Part shown: positions 47,240 to 56,397 of the stretch, piece after piece
Position numbering within the stretch: the first letter of the stretch is position 1
Layout: every line of letters begins with the position of its first letter
From: Loktanella sp. SALINAS62
GTDB taxonomy: Bacteria > Pseudomonadota > Alphaproteobacteria > Rhodobacterales > Rhodobacteraceae
Assembly (NCBI RefSeq): GCF_018263905.1
Contig: NZ_JAAFZU010000077.1
Location: forward strand, 1-64,000
Direction of reading: 5' to 3'
DNA: 64,000 nt
The notes under the pieces: model-generated
Seen by the model: the letters and a program-made list of their open reading frames with translations, nothing else
Database searches by the model: none
What the model was told of the DNA's origin: nothing
Position numbers and translations under genes: made by a program

Positions 47240-48982
47240 TCAGCGCATCTCTTCGACCGGTGTGACGCCAAGGATACCCAAGCCTGCCGCAATCACAACC
47301 TGCGCGGCACGAATTAGCGCAATCTTGGCCTGTGATGTGGCATTGTCGCCATCCTGCAGGAACCGCAAGGCCGGATCGGTATTGCCCAGATTCCAAAGCC
47401 CGTGCAGATCGGACGCCAGATCATACAGGTAAAACGCCACCCGGTGCGGTTCATGGGTCCGCGCGGCAATTTCGATCAGGCGTGGCCATTCCGCGATTTT
47501 CGCAGCCAACGCGACCTCTGCCGCATGGTCCAGCTTGGTCAGGTCCGACCCGGCCAATGTTGCATCCGCCACGTCAATTCCCGCCTCGCGCGCCTTGCGC
47601 AGGACCGAATTCACCCGCGCATGCGCGTATTGCACATAGAAGACGGGGTTGTCTTTTGACTGTTCCGTCACCTTGGCGAAATCGAAATCCAGCGGCGCGT
47701 CGTTCTTGCGTGTCAGCATGTGAAACCGGGTCACGTCCGGTCCGACCTGATCGACCACATCCGACAGGGTGATGAACGTCCCTGCCCGTTTCGACATCTT
47801 GAACGGTTCGCCGTTCTGGAACAGCTTTACCAGTTGCGTCAGCTTGATGTCCAAGGGCACACGCCCGTTCGACAGCGCGCTGACAGCGGCCTTCATCCGT
47901 TTGACATACCCGCCATGGTCCGCGCCAAACACGTCGATCAGCGCATCATAGCCGCGTTCGATCTTGTCATAGTGATACGCGATGTCGGGGGCGAAATAGG
48001 TCCATGCCCCATCGGATTTCTGCACCGGACGGTCCACATCGTCACCGTGTTCGGTCGATTTGAACAGCGTCTGTTCGCGCGGTTCCCAATCGTCGGGCAT
48101 CTTGCCTTTGGGCGGTTCCAGCGTGCCGCGATAGATCAGACCGGCTGAATCCAGCCGCTGGATCGCCTTTTCGATCTTGCCGGAACCGTAAAGCGATTTT
48201 TCGGAATAAAAGTTATCCATTTTGATGTTCAGCTTGGCCAGATCGGCACGGATCAGGTCCATCATCGCGTCGGTGGCGAACAGACGCACATCATCCAGCC
48301 AGACCTCTTCGGGCTGGTTCAGATAGGCGTCACCGACCTTGGCCTTCAGCGCCTCGCCCACGTCGATCAGGTAGTCGCCGGGATAGGTGCCTTCGGGCCA
48401 GTCGACGGACAGATCATGCGCTTCTTGATACCGCAGATAAACCGACCGGGCGAGCACGTCGACCTGCGCGCCACCGTCGTTGATGTAATATTCGCGCGTG
48501 ACGTCGAAACCCGCATAATCCAGCAGGCTGGCCAGCGCGTCACCGAATACCGCACCGCGCGTATGCCCCACATGCAGCGGCCCGGTGGGGTTGGCGCTGA
48601 CATATTCCACCAGTGTCCGCAGGTTGTTGCCCATCTGCGACCGGCCATAGCCGGGATCGGTCAGGGCGGCGGTCACAATCCCGCGCCACACGCCGTTGTC
48701 CAGCCGCAGGTTCAAAAACCCCGGACCAGCCACATCGGCGCTGCTGATCCGGTCATCAGCGGCCAGCCGCGTCGCCAGTGCATCTGCAATGTCGCGCGGT
48801 TTCATGCCCGCGGGTTTCGCCAGCACCATCGCCGCATTGGTCGCCATGTCGCCATGACCGGGATCGCGCGGCGGTTCGACCGTCACCGCATCGGTGGACA
48901 GGCCATCGGGCAGCACGCCGTTTCGCACCAGATCAGCAAGCGCGTCGATGACGAGTGTGCGGATTTCTGCGAAAATGTTCAT
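47240..48982 (-). CDS. argS: Arginyl-tRNA synthetase
   Basis: 580 residues. The HIGH-type motif HVGHTRGAVFGD follows SANPTGPL; FKMSKRAGTFITL is the KMSKS motif; the C-terminal DALR domain ends in PVEEMR. Start MNIFAEIRTL. Probably first gene of the argS-SPOR-nagZ-scpAB series. Confidence 0.98.
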   Translation of the reverse strand: MNIFAEIRTLVIDALADLVRNGVLPDGLSTDAVTVEPPRDPGHGDMATNAAMVLAKPAGMKPRDIADALATRLAADDRISSADVAGPGFLNLRLDNGVWRGIVTAALTDPGYGRSQMGNNLRTLVEYVSANPTGPLHVGHTRGAVFGDALASLLDYAGFDVTREYYINDGGAQVDVLARSVYLRYQEAHDLSVDWPEGTYPGDYLIDVGEALKAKVGDAYLNQPEEVWLDDVRLFATDAMMDLIRADLAKLNIKMDNFYSEKSLYGSGKIEKAIQRLDSAGLIYRGTLEPPKGKMPDDWEPREQTLFKSTEHGDDVDRPVQKSDGAWTYFAPDIAYHYDKIERGYDALIDVFGADHGGYVKRMKAAVSALSNGRVPLDIKLTQLVKLFQNGEPFKMSKRAGTFITLSDVVDQVGPDVTRFHMLTRKNDAPLDFDFAKVTEQSKDNPVFYVQYAHARVNSVLRKAREAGIDVADATLAGSDLTKLDHAAEVALAAKIAEWPRLIEIAARTHEPHRVAFYLYDLASDLHGLWNLGNTDPALRFLQDGDNATSQAKIALIRAAQVVIAAGLGILGVTPVEEMR

Positions 48983-49047
48983 GCGACCTGTCTTTCGGGT
49001 TGTTAAGCCTTGCGTTTACCACCCCGCCCGTCCGCGTCAACGCCCGT

Positions 49048-50886
49048 TCAGGTATCCGCAGGCGGCTGGATGGTGGACCCGTTTGATTCCGGTGGACGCA
49101 ACGCAATCAGGCGCGTGTCAGGCAGGCCACGTATTTCCTCGTCCTCTTGCAGCAGCTTGAAATCGCCGTTTGGCAGAATGCGCCCCACCAGATGCGAGCG
49201 TGGCCGCTTTTCCTGCCAGTCCTTCAGCGTGAATTCCGCAGTCAGGCGGGTGATGCGAAAGGTCCAACCCTGCCGCACCAGCCGGTTCCATTCGTCATAG
49301 GTCGCGCGGTGCCCGATGGGCCGCCCGCCCAATGTCGCGGGCAAGGTGTGACGCGCTCCATCGGTCTTGACCCGTTCGACCTGAAACACGTTTTCCCGCC
49401 CGAATTCCGGCGCAAGATCGGTCGCCACCAGCGTATTGTAGGCATCGTTGTCGGTCGCGGTGAGCATCTTGTCATAGCTGACCAGTTCCAGCCGTTGCTC
49501 TGCCCCTTCGGACAGGATGTCACCGGTATAAGTCTGGATACCAGCCGCACGCGCCGCCCGCAGGTGGCCAAAGTTCGGATCAGTCATCAGGACCGGCACA
49601 TCGGCCTTGATCAACGCCTCTGCCAGTGCGGTGGTCCAGTCGGACCCACCGACGATGATGACACCGGGATTGCCCGCGCCCGCCAGCCCCAGCCAGCGCG
49701 CCATGGGTTTGAGCGTGAAGCCGTGCAGCACCACTGTCGTCGCCACCAGCACGAATGCCAGCGGCCCGATCAGTTCCGCATCCTCGAACCCCAGTGACAT
49801 CAGGCGTTCGGCAAACAGACCCGCAACCGCGACCAGCACCACGCCGCGCGGCCCGGTAAAGGCCACCAGCACCTGTTCGCGCCACGGCAGGCCGGACCCA
49901 ATCAACGACACGAACACTGTCACCGGACGCGCCACAAAGATGATCAGCGCCACGAATATTGCCGCCCGCCCGGTCAACTGGCCCAGCTCGCTGAAATCAA
50001 GGTTGGCGGCCAGCAGGATGAACACACCCGATACCAGCAGGATCGTCGCGTGTTCCTTGAACCGGCGCAGTTCTTCGTAGCTGGGCAGGTTGGCGTTGGC
50101 GATCACGATACCCATGACGGTCACGGCCAACAGCCCGCTTTCGTGCAGCACCGCATCCGACAGGCCGAAAATACCCAACAGCAGCGCAAAGAGCACGCTG
50201 ACTTTCATGTATTCAGGCACATGGCCGTTGCGAAACGCCCATGCGATGCCGTAGCCACCCGCCAGACCAAAGGCAACGGCCAGCCCGATGCCCAGCATCA
50301 GATCCAGCACCGCCGCACCGGTTGTGGTGGCCGTGTTCAGTACCAGCACCACCTCGAACGCCAACACGGCGGCCAGCGCGCCCAGCGGATCGTTGACGAT
50401 CGCTTCCCATTGCAGCAGTTGGCCGGGTCTGCGCGACAGCCGTGCGGTCCGCAACAAGGGTGCGATCACCGTGGGCCCGGTGACAATCAGAATGCCGCCG
50501 AACACCCACGACGACGACCACGACAACCCTGCCCCGTATTTCAGCGCCAGCGCCGACAGCACCCAGCCCACAGGCGCGCCGATGAACACCAGCCGCTGCA
50601 CGCCCACCGCCGCATCGCGCAACTGGTGAAAATTCAGTGTCAGCCCGCCTTCGAACAGGATGATCGCCACGGCGATGGCAATGATCGGCGCCATCAGCGG
50701 CCCAAAATCGCGGGCCGGATCGAACACGCCCAGCACCGGCCCGATCAGAACGCCCGCGACCAGCATCAGCACGATGGCGGGCATACGCAGCCGCCACGCC
50801 AGCCATTGGCTGCCCACACCCAAACCGCCCACAAGGGCAATGGCGATCACGGGGCTTAACGCCTCCGGCGCGGTTTCAATGGCCAT
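49048..50886 (-). CDS. CPA-family sodium/proton antiporter with TrkA-N domain
   Basis: 612 residues. About twelve membrane helices (residues 10-400) with IILFEGGLTL and the ion-site ND pair in EAIVNDPLGA. A cytoplasmic Rossmann-like TrkA-N region follows (GVIIVGGSDWTTALAEALIKADVPV), then a C-terminal extension. Likely pH and Na+/K+ homeostasis in a marine cell; the cation is not determinable. ATG 50886 overlaps the dgt stop by 11 bases; TTG 50889 adds one residue. Confidence 0.9.
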   Translation of the reverse strand: MAIETAPEALSPVIAIALVGGLGVGSQWLAWRLRMPAIVLMLVAGVLIGPVLGVFDPARDFGPLMAPIIAIAVAIILFEGGLTLNFHQLRDAAVGVQRLVFIGAPVGWVLSALALKYGAGLSWSSSWVFGGILIVTGPTVIAPLLRTARLSRRPGQLLQWEAIVNDPLGALAAVLAFEVVLVLNTATTTGAAVLDLMLGIGLAVAFGLAGGYGIAWAFRNGHVPEYMKVSVLFALLLGIFGLSDAVLHESGLLAVTVMGIVIANANLPSYEELRRFKEHATILLVSGVFILLAANLDFSELGQLTGRAAIFVALIIFVARPVTVFVSLIGSGLPWREQVLVAFTGPRGVVLVAVAGLFAERLMSLGFEDAELIGPLAFVLVATTVVLHGFTLKPMARWLGLAGAGNPGVIIVGGSDWTTALAEALIKADVPVLMTDPNFGHLRAARAAGIQTYTGDILSEGAEQRLELVSYDKMLTATDNDAYNTLVATDLAPEFGRENVFQVERVKTDGARHTLPATLGGRPIGHRATYDEWNRLVRQGWTFRITRLTAEFTLKDWQEKRPRSHLVGRILPNGDFKLLQEDEEIRGLPDTRLIALRPPESNGSTIQPPADT

Positions 50887-52048
50887 CAATCACTCCTGGT
50901 GGTATCTCGCGTCCGCCGATCAGGCGGTCGTGTTCCTGAATCGCGAAACGATCCGTCATACCGGCGATATAGTCCGCAACCAGCCGGGCCAAGGTCTGTT
51001 GATCACCAGCTTCGGAAACTTCCTTGCGCCACTGTTTCGGCAGCTCTGTCGGGGTCTGCAGGTAAAAGGCAAAAAGTTCATCCAGCATCCGGGTCACGAC
51101 CCGGCGCATTTCAACCACAGCGGGCGCACGATACATGCGTTCGAACAGAAACTTGCGGATCACTTTCAGATCGCGCCACAAGCCGGGCGAAAACTGGATC
51201 ACCATGCGTCCGGCATGCCGCACGTCGGCCGCACTTTGCGGATCGAGTGTCGCAAGGTTCCGGCGGCTGACATCGATCACGTCTTCGACCAGCACACCGA
51301 AAAAGCGGCGCAGCGCTTCGTGGCGACGGCGGTAGTAGTTCAGGCCGGGATATTTCGCATCGACGCGCGCGAAACAATCGGCCAGCACCGGCAGTTCAGC
51401 CAGTTCGTCGGTGCTGAACAATTCCGCCCGCAAACCGTCGTGCAAGTCGTGGTTGTTATAGGCGATATCGTCGGACAGGGCCGCAACCTGCGCTTCTGGC
51501 CCCGCATGGGTGTGCAGTTCCAGATCGTGCCGCGCGTTATAGGCGTCCAGCGCATAGGGCCAGGGCTGCGCCACCGGACCGTTGTGTTTGGCGATGCCTT
51601 CCAGCGTTTCCCACGTCAGGTTCAGCCCGTCCCATTCGGCATAATGTCGTTCCAGATCAGTCACGATCCGCAGCGCCTGCGCGTTATGATCGAACCCGCC
51701 GTAGGGCTGCATCAGACGGTCCAGTGCTTCTTCGCCCGTGTGGCCGAACGGCGTGTGGCCCAGATCATGCGCCAACGCGATGGCTTCTGTCAGTTCGACG
51801 TTCAGATCCAGCGATGCGGCAACGGTGCGCGCGACCTGTGCCACCTCGATACTGTGGGTCAGGCGCGTGCGGAAATAATCGCCTTCGTGTTCGATGAACA
51901 CCTGCGTTTTGTGTTTCAGCCGCCGAAAGGCGCTGGAATGGATGATCCTGTCCCGGTCCCGCTGAAAAGGAGAGCGGTGCGCGCTTTCCTCTTCGGCATA
52001 AAGTCGCCCGCGCGGTGAAGCGGGATTGGTCGCGTATCTTGCTGCCAT
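50876..52048 (-). CDS. dgt: dGTP triphosphohydrolase-like protein
   Basis: 390 residues, HD superfamily. RDRDRIIHSSAFRRLKHKTQVF, the HD pair in THSIEVAQV and AHDLGHTPFGHTGE, and later YNNHDLHDGLR. This is the Dgt-like type 2 protein that cleaves dNTPs to nucleoside and triphosphate. Divergent from the ErpA-like gene (68 bp). Confidence 0.93.
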   Translation of the reverse strand: MAARYATNPASPRGRLYAEEESAHRSPFQRDRDRIIHSSAFRRLKHKTQVFIEHEGDYFRTRLTHSIEVAQVARTVAASLDLNVELTEAIALAHDLGHTPFGHTGEEALDRLMQPYGGFDHNAQALRIVTDLERHYAEWDGLNLTWETLEGIAKHNGPVAQPWPYALDAYNARHDLELHTHAGPEAQVAALSDDIAYNNHDLHDGLRAELFSTDELAELPVLADCFARVDAKYPGLNYYRRRHEALRRFFGVLVEDVIDVSRRNLATLDPQSAADVRHAGRMVIQFSPGLWRDLKVIRKFLFERMYRAPAVVEMRRVVTRMLDELFAFYLQTPTELPKQWRKEVSEAGDQQTLARLVADYIAGMTDRFAIQEHDRLIGGREIPPGVIDGH

Positions 52049-52116
52049 GATGCCCGTCTTGTGCCTGTTGCCAAGGCTCCCTATATTTCAGACAGGCCCA
52101 GACCGATAGGTATGTT

Positions 52117-52443
52117 ATGCTGACTCTGCCCCCCAAAGTGACCCCACGCGCGTTTGAACGGCTTGCTGAAATCGGCGCAGCCGAACAGGGCAAGGCGTTG
52201 CGCATCGCCGTCGAAGGCGGCGGATGTTCCGGGTTTCAATATGAAATAGCGCTTGATGATCCCCGCGACGACGATCTGAAACTGTCGCACAGCGGCGAAA
52301 CCGTTGTGATCGATTCTGTATCGCTGCCGTTCCTCACCGACGCGGTCATCGACTTTTCCGAAGAATTGATCGGCGCACGGTTCGTGATTGAAAATCCAAA
52401 CGCCACGTCATCCTGCGGCTGCGGGACGTCGTTTTCCATCTAG
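52117..52443 (+). CDS. erpA: ErpA/IscA-type iron-sulfur carrier
   Basis: 108 residues of the HesB family. The three cluster-binding cysteines are in EGGGCSGFQY and SSCGCGTSFSI. It inserts clusters into apoproteins; IscA cannot be excluded. ATG 52117 preferred over ATG 52112, which is out of frame. Confidence 0.92.
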   Translation: MLTLPPKVTPRAFERLAEIGAAEQGKALRIAVEGGGCSGFQYEIALDDPRDDDLKLSHSGETVVIDSVSLPFLTDAVIDFSEELIGARFVIENPNATSSCGCGTSFSI

Positions 52444-52519
52444 AACCTGCGACGAATTGGAACTTTCTTTCGCCGCGATTCGTTTCTAAGCTGACGTGAA
52501 ATTATAGGGAGCCGCTGCC

Positions 52520-52633
52520 ATGGCACTTTTGATAACGATCCTTCTTGCAGGTGCTGCCGCTGCGGCATCCGTGTCCGGTCAGATGAAAAAACAACCCCGC
52601 GCGATCCCTGTCAGGGTGCGTGACGACCGCTAG
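52520..52633 (+). CDS. 37-residue membrane or secreted peptide
   Basis: ATG 52520 has GGGAGC six bases upstream and reads to TAG 52633. The product has a hydrophobic, Ala-rich N-terminal segment (ALLITILLAGAAAAASVSG) and a basic tail (QMKKQPRAIPVRVRDDR). It fits a single-pass peptide or small signal-bearing protein. Position between erpA and xth, with 76- and 53-bp flanks, is otherwise empty. Function unknown. Confidence 0.62.
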   Translation: MALLITILLAGAAAAASVSGQMKKQPRAIPVRVRDDR

Positions 52634-52686
52634 GACTTGTGCCACCGCTTGCCGCCTTTTAGCCTAGGCGGCAAAGGGGCAGTGCA

Positions 52687-53466
52687 ATGAAAATAGCGAC
52701 ATTCAACATCAATGGGGTCAAGGCCCGGATCGAAGGCCTGACGCAATGGTTGCAGGACAGCGCGCCCGACGTGGCGCTGTTACAGGAAATCAAATCCGTC
52801 GACGAAGGCTTCCCCCGCGACCTGATCGCGGATTTGGGCTACAACATTGAAACCCATGGTCAAAAGGGTTTCAACGGTGTCGCGATCCTGTCGAAATTCC
52901 CACTCGAAGACGTGACACGCGGCCTGCCCGGCGACGATGACGACGTGCAGGCCCGCTGGATCGAAGCGACTGTCGTGGGCGAAACCGCAGTCCGGATTTG
53001 CTGTCTGTATCTGCCAAACGGCAATCCCGCGCCCGGCCCCAAACACGAGTACAAACTGGGGTGGATGGACCGTCTGCGCGACCGCGCGCAGGCGCTTCTG
53101 CTCAGCGAAACACCGGCGTTGATGGCCGGGGATTACAATATCATTCCGCAGGCCGAGGACGCCAGCCGCCCCGCCGCATGGCGCGACGACGCGTTGTTCA
53201 GGCCGGACAGTCGTGCGGCATGGCGCCGAATCCTGAACCTTGGCTTTACCGAAGCGTTCCGCGCGCGGCAAAACGGTCCGGGACATTATTCATTCTGGGA
53301 TTATCAGGCCGGGGCATTCGATCGCAACGACGGTATCCGTATCGACCATTTCCTGCTGACACCGCAATGTGCCGACCTGTTGTCGGACTGCTGGATCGAA
53401 AAGGATCTGCGCGCCCGCGAAAAGCCATCCGACCACGTGCCGGTCTGGGTCGATCTTGCAGCATGA
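52687..53466 (+). CDS. xth: Exodeoxyribonuclease III
   Basis: 259 residues, AP endonuclease family. MKIATFNINGVKARIEGL, LLQEIKSVDEGFP, MAGDYNIIPQAEDA, and the C-terminal RIDHFLLTP and SDHVPVWVDL give the metal and catalytic residues. DNA base-excision repair. Confidence 0.96.
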   Translation: MKIATFNINGVKARIEGLTQWLQDSAPDVALLQEIKSVDEGFPRDLIADLGYNIETHGQKGFNGVAILSKFPLEDVTRGLPGDDDDVQARWIEATVVGETAVRICCLYLPNGNPAPGPKHEYKLGWMDRLRDRAQALLLSETPALMAGDYNIIPQAEDASRPAAWRDDALFRPDSRAAWRRILNLGFTEAFRARQNGPGHYSFWDYQAGAFDRNDGIRIDHFLLTPQCADLLSDCWIEKDLRAREKPSDHVPVWVDLAA

Positions 53467-53526
53467 CATAAGCTGAACCGCGTAACGCATTGTCATCGTT
53501 ACAACAAACGATCGACCGCCGTTGCG

Positions 53527-54630
53527 TTATGTGGCCGGATCAAACCCGTAAAGCCAGTCCAGCCGCTTGATAAAGGCATCGGGCGCCACCTTGCCCAGCA
53601 CGCGCAGACCAGTGTGCGCGACCTGTCGTCTGATGCCGCCCAGATGGTAATTGACTGCATTGGCATCCGCCGCCGCGATGGCGCGGCGCACCCGGTCTTG
53701 TCGCAATGCCTGATAGCGTGGCAATCCGTCCGTGATGCCGTGCCGCCCGACGCAGCGGGCCAGCACCACCGCGTCTTCCAATGCCAGATTGGCCCCTTGG
53801 GCCAGAAACGGCAGCGTCGGATGGGCGGCGTCACCGACCAGCACGCGTCGGGCATCGTGCCAGCGCGCGGCCACCGGATGGCGAAACAGCCCCCACAGGT
53901 GCGGCGTGTCCACGGCCCACAAAATCTCTTGCAACGCCGCACAGGCATCGGGAAACGCATGCCGCAGCGCATCGGGTTCGTCGGCGTGGTGCCAGCCTTC
54001 GTCGGCCCATGTCTCACGTTCCTGCACAGCGACGACGTTCAACCGCCCGTCCGTCAGTGGGTAAGTCACTACATGCCGCCCCGGCATCATCCAGATCCGC
54101 GCGACAGGCGGCGCTGGCGCAGTCACGATGGCGCGCCACGCCACTTGGCCGGAAAACTGCGGCGCATCGGCCCCGTTCAGGGCAGTGCGCGTTGCGGATT
54201 TGATGCCGTCCGCACCCACTATCATATCGGCATCCAGCGCGTCATCAGCGACCGCGGCACCCAGCCGGATATCCACGCCGCGCGCGGCACAGGCGTCGGC
54301 CAGCATGGCAATCAACGCAGGGCGCGCGACAAAGCGATAACGCGGCATTTGCCCCGTCAGATCGAAACGCGCAATCTGCCGCCCAGTTACCCCATTTGTC
54401 GGAATCACGGCATCGGATGGCAACCCGATCCGTTGCAAGCCGTCCGTCAGGCCAATGGCCGCCAGCGCCCGCGCGCCGTTGGGGCTGATTTGCAGCCCGG
54501 CCCCGATGTCACCCAGCCGATCCGCCTGTTCGTAAACACAAACGCTGGCGCCTTGCATCGCAAGGGCCAGCGCTGTGGTCAGTCCTGCCGGGCCGCCGCC
54601 GATGACGGCAACATGGCGTTTGGCAATCAT
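53527..54630 (-). CDS. FAD-dependent monooxygenase (salicylate hydroxylase-like)
   Basis: 367 residues, group A flavoprotein hydroxylase. GxGxxG in AVIGGGPAGLTTALALAMQG, the DG motif IVGADGIKSATR and the GD motif VLVGDAAHPTLPFLAQGANL are intact. Aromatic substrate unknown. It is 1 bp from the dksA-like gene, suggesting co-transcription. Confidence 0.9.
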   Translation of the reverse strand: MIAKRHVAVIGGGPAGLTTALALAMQGASVCVYEQADRLGDIGAGLQISPNGARALAAIGLTDGLQRIGLPSDAVIPTNGVTGRQIARFDLTGQMPRYRFVARPALIAMLADACAARGVDIRLGAAVADDALDADMIVGADGIKSATRTALNGADAPQFSGQVAWRAIVTAPAPPVARIWMMPGRHVVTYPLTDGRLNVVAVQERETWADEGWHHADEPDALRHAFPDACAALQEILWAVDTPHLWGLFRHPVAARWHDARRVLVGDAAHPTLPFLAQGANLALEDAVVLARCVGRHGITDGLPRYQALRQDRVRRAIAAADANAVNYHLGGIRRQVAHTGLRVLGKVAPDAFIKRLDWLYGFDPAT

Positions 54631-54631
54631 G

Positions 54632-55054
54632 TCAGTCCTTGCGGTGCACCCGTTCGCCGCGTTCGTGCCGTTCCTGCGCTTCCAGCGTCATGGTCGCGAT
54701 GGGACGCGCATCCAGACGTTTCAGGCTGATTGGATCGCCGGTGATGGCGCAGTAACCGAATTCGCCTTCTTCGATGCGACGCAGGGCGGCGTCGATCTTG
54801 GCGACCAGCTTGCGCTGGCGGTCACGGGTCCGCAGCTCGATGCTGCGGTCGGTTTCTTCGGACGCGCGGTCTGCGATGTCGGGGATATTGCGCGTCTGGT
54901 CTTTCATGCCTGCGACGGTGTCGCGGGTGTCTTCCATCAGATCCGCTTTCCAATCCAGCAGCTTCCGACGGAAATATTCAGTCTGGCGTTCGTTCATGAA
55001 CGGTTCGTCCTCTGCCGGGCGATAATCGTCGGGAAGGAATGTTTCAGCTTTCAT
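54632..55054 (-). CDS. dksA: DksA/TraR family regulator with degenerate zinc finger
   Basis: 140 residues. Coiled-coil arms with the DxxDxA tip (DIADRA, residues 59-64) that reaches the RNA polymerase secondary channel. The C-terminal finger region FGYCAITGDPISLKRLDARPIATM keeps only C102; the other three zinc cysteines are replaced. Cysteine-poor DksA proteins are known in rhodobacters. ATG 55054 preferred over 55117 (SD GGGAC). Confidence 0.92.
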   Translation of the reverse strand: MKAETFLPDDYRPAEDEPFMNERQTEYFRRKLLDWKADLMEDTRDTVAGMKDQTRNIPDIADRASEETDRSIELRTRDRQRKLVAKIDAALRRIEEGEFGYCAITGDPISLKRLDARPIATMTLEAQERHERGERVHRKD

Positions 55055-55241
55055 GGAAGTCCCCTTTTCACGGTTGACAGTCAGCTGTGCCAGGTGCGTC
55101 GACATGTGACTCTCCATACCATCTCTGCGGACCTATTAGACGCAACTACTGGAAGTGTCACCCGTTTTCTAAGGCCTTCGCAGAGTTGTAGTGTCGCGCC
55201 TGGCCGCCTATCGTCGCGGCGAAATCAGATCGGGGACTGCC

Positions 55242-56081
55242 ATGAATTTCACAGGAACAGACAGCTATATCGCCACGGACGATCTGACGATGGCGGTGAA
55301 TGCGGCGGTGACGCTGGAACGCCCCTTGCTGGTCAAGGGAGAGCCCGGAACAGGCAAGACCGAACTGGCCCGACAGGTGGCCACAGCACTGGGTTTGCCC
55401 ATGATCGAATGGCACATCAAATCCACGACGCGGGCGCAACAGGGGCTGTATGAATACGACGCCGTCAGCCGGTTGCGCGATAGCCAGCTGGGTGACGAAC
55501 GTGTCCATGACATTTCCAACTACATCAAACGCGGCAAGTTGTGGCAGGCATTTGCGGCGGGCGAACGCACCGTGCTGCTGATCGACGAGATCGACAAGGC
55601 GGACATCGAATTTCCAAACGACCTGCTGCAAGAGCTGGACCGGATGGAATTCCACGTCTACGAAACCGGCGAGACGATCAAGGCCCGCGTCCGTCCCATC
55701 GTCATCATCACGTCCAACAACGAAAAAGAACTGCCCGACGCCTTTTTGCGCCGCTGCTTTTTCCACTACATCCGGTTTCCCGACATGGACACGATGCGCG
55801 CCATCGTCGCCGTGCATCATCCGGGCATCAAGGACCGGCTGCTGACGACCGCCCTGACCCAATTCTACGAGCTGCGCGACACGCCCGGACTGAAGAAAAA
55901 ACCATCCACGTCAGAGGTGCTGGACTGGCTGAAACTGCTGCTTGCAGAAGATCTGACACCAGAAGATCTGGCGCGCGACGGCGCCGATGCCCTGCCGAAA
56001 CTGCACGGCGCGCTTTTGAAAAACGAACAGGACGTCCATCTGTTCGAACGGCTGGCTTTCATGGCGCGTGGGCGGCGATAA
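55242..56081 (+). CDS. MoxR-type AAA+ ATPase
   Basis: 279 residues. Walker A GEPGTGKT at 33-40, Walker B VLLIDEIDKAD from 111, sensor IIITSNNEKELPDAFLRRC. MoxR ATPases work with VWA proteins as chaperones in metalloenzyme or envelope complex assembly. Its usual VWA partner is downstream at 57932 but separated by two other genes. ATG 55242 chosen; an in-frame start at 55191 adds 17 residues. Confidence 0.93.
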   Translation: MNFTGTDSYIATDDLTMAVNAAVTLERPLLVKGEPGTGKTELARQVATALGLPMIEWHIKSTTRAQQGLYEYDAVSRLRDSQLGDERVHDISNYIKRGKLWQAFAAGERTVLLIDEIDKADIEFPNDLLQELDRMEFHVYETGETIKARVRPIVIITSNNEKELPDAFLRRCFFHYIRFPDMDTMRAIVAVHHPGIKDRLLTTALTQFYELRDTPGLKKKPSTSEVLDWLKLLLAEDLTPEDLARDGADALPKLHGALLKNEQDVHLFERLAFMARGRR

Positions 56082-56397
56082 ACGCACAGGTTGCGGCAAC
56101 TTGGCAACGGACCGAAAAAGGGTCCGGTCGTGGACGTATTTTTTGCTCGCAATCAGGGGCGTCCTGCGGCCTAGTGATCAGACCCCCACCTGAATCGCGA
56201 TTTGGTCGCAATCAGGCCCAGAAGGGGTCGCAGTCCGAAGGCAGACGGAACTGACGTAATCCGAGGAGAGCCGTTTTGTTCAGGACCGTTTTACCTGTCG
56301 GTCCCGCGTGCGCCTGCACGTCGTGGGATCAGCCAAACCTTTCTGGTGGTCTATGCCCGCTGCTTTCGGATACGACATTCCGCTTTCTGGTACGCTC
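56082..56397 (+). other. 316-bp intergenic region
   Basis: No supported gene. A small hairpin CGGACC/GGTCCG (56108-56126) is followed by TTTTTT at 56139-56144 and may end the moxR transcript. TCGCAATCAGG occurs twice, at 56147-56157 and 56206-56216. The remainder up to the lipoprotein start is unremarkable. Confidence 0.5.
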
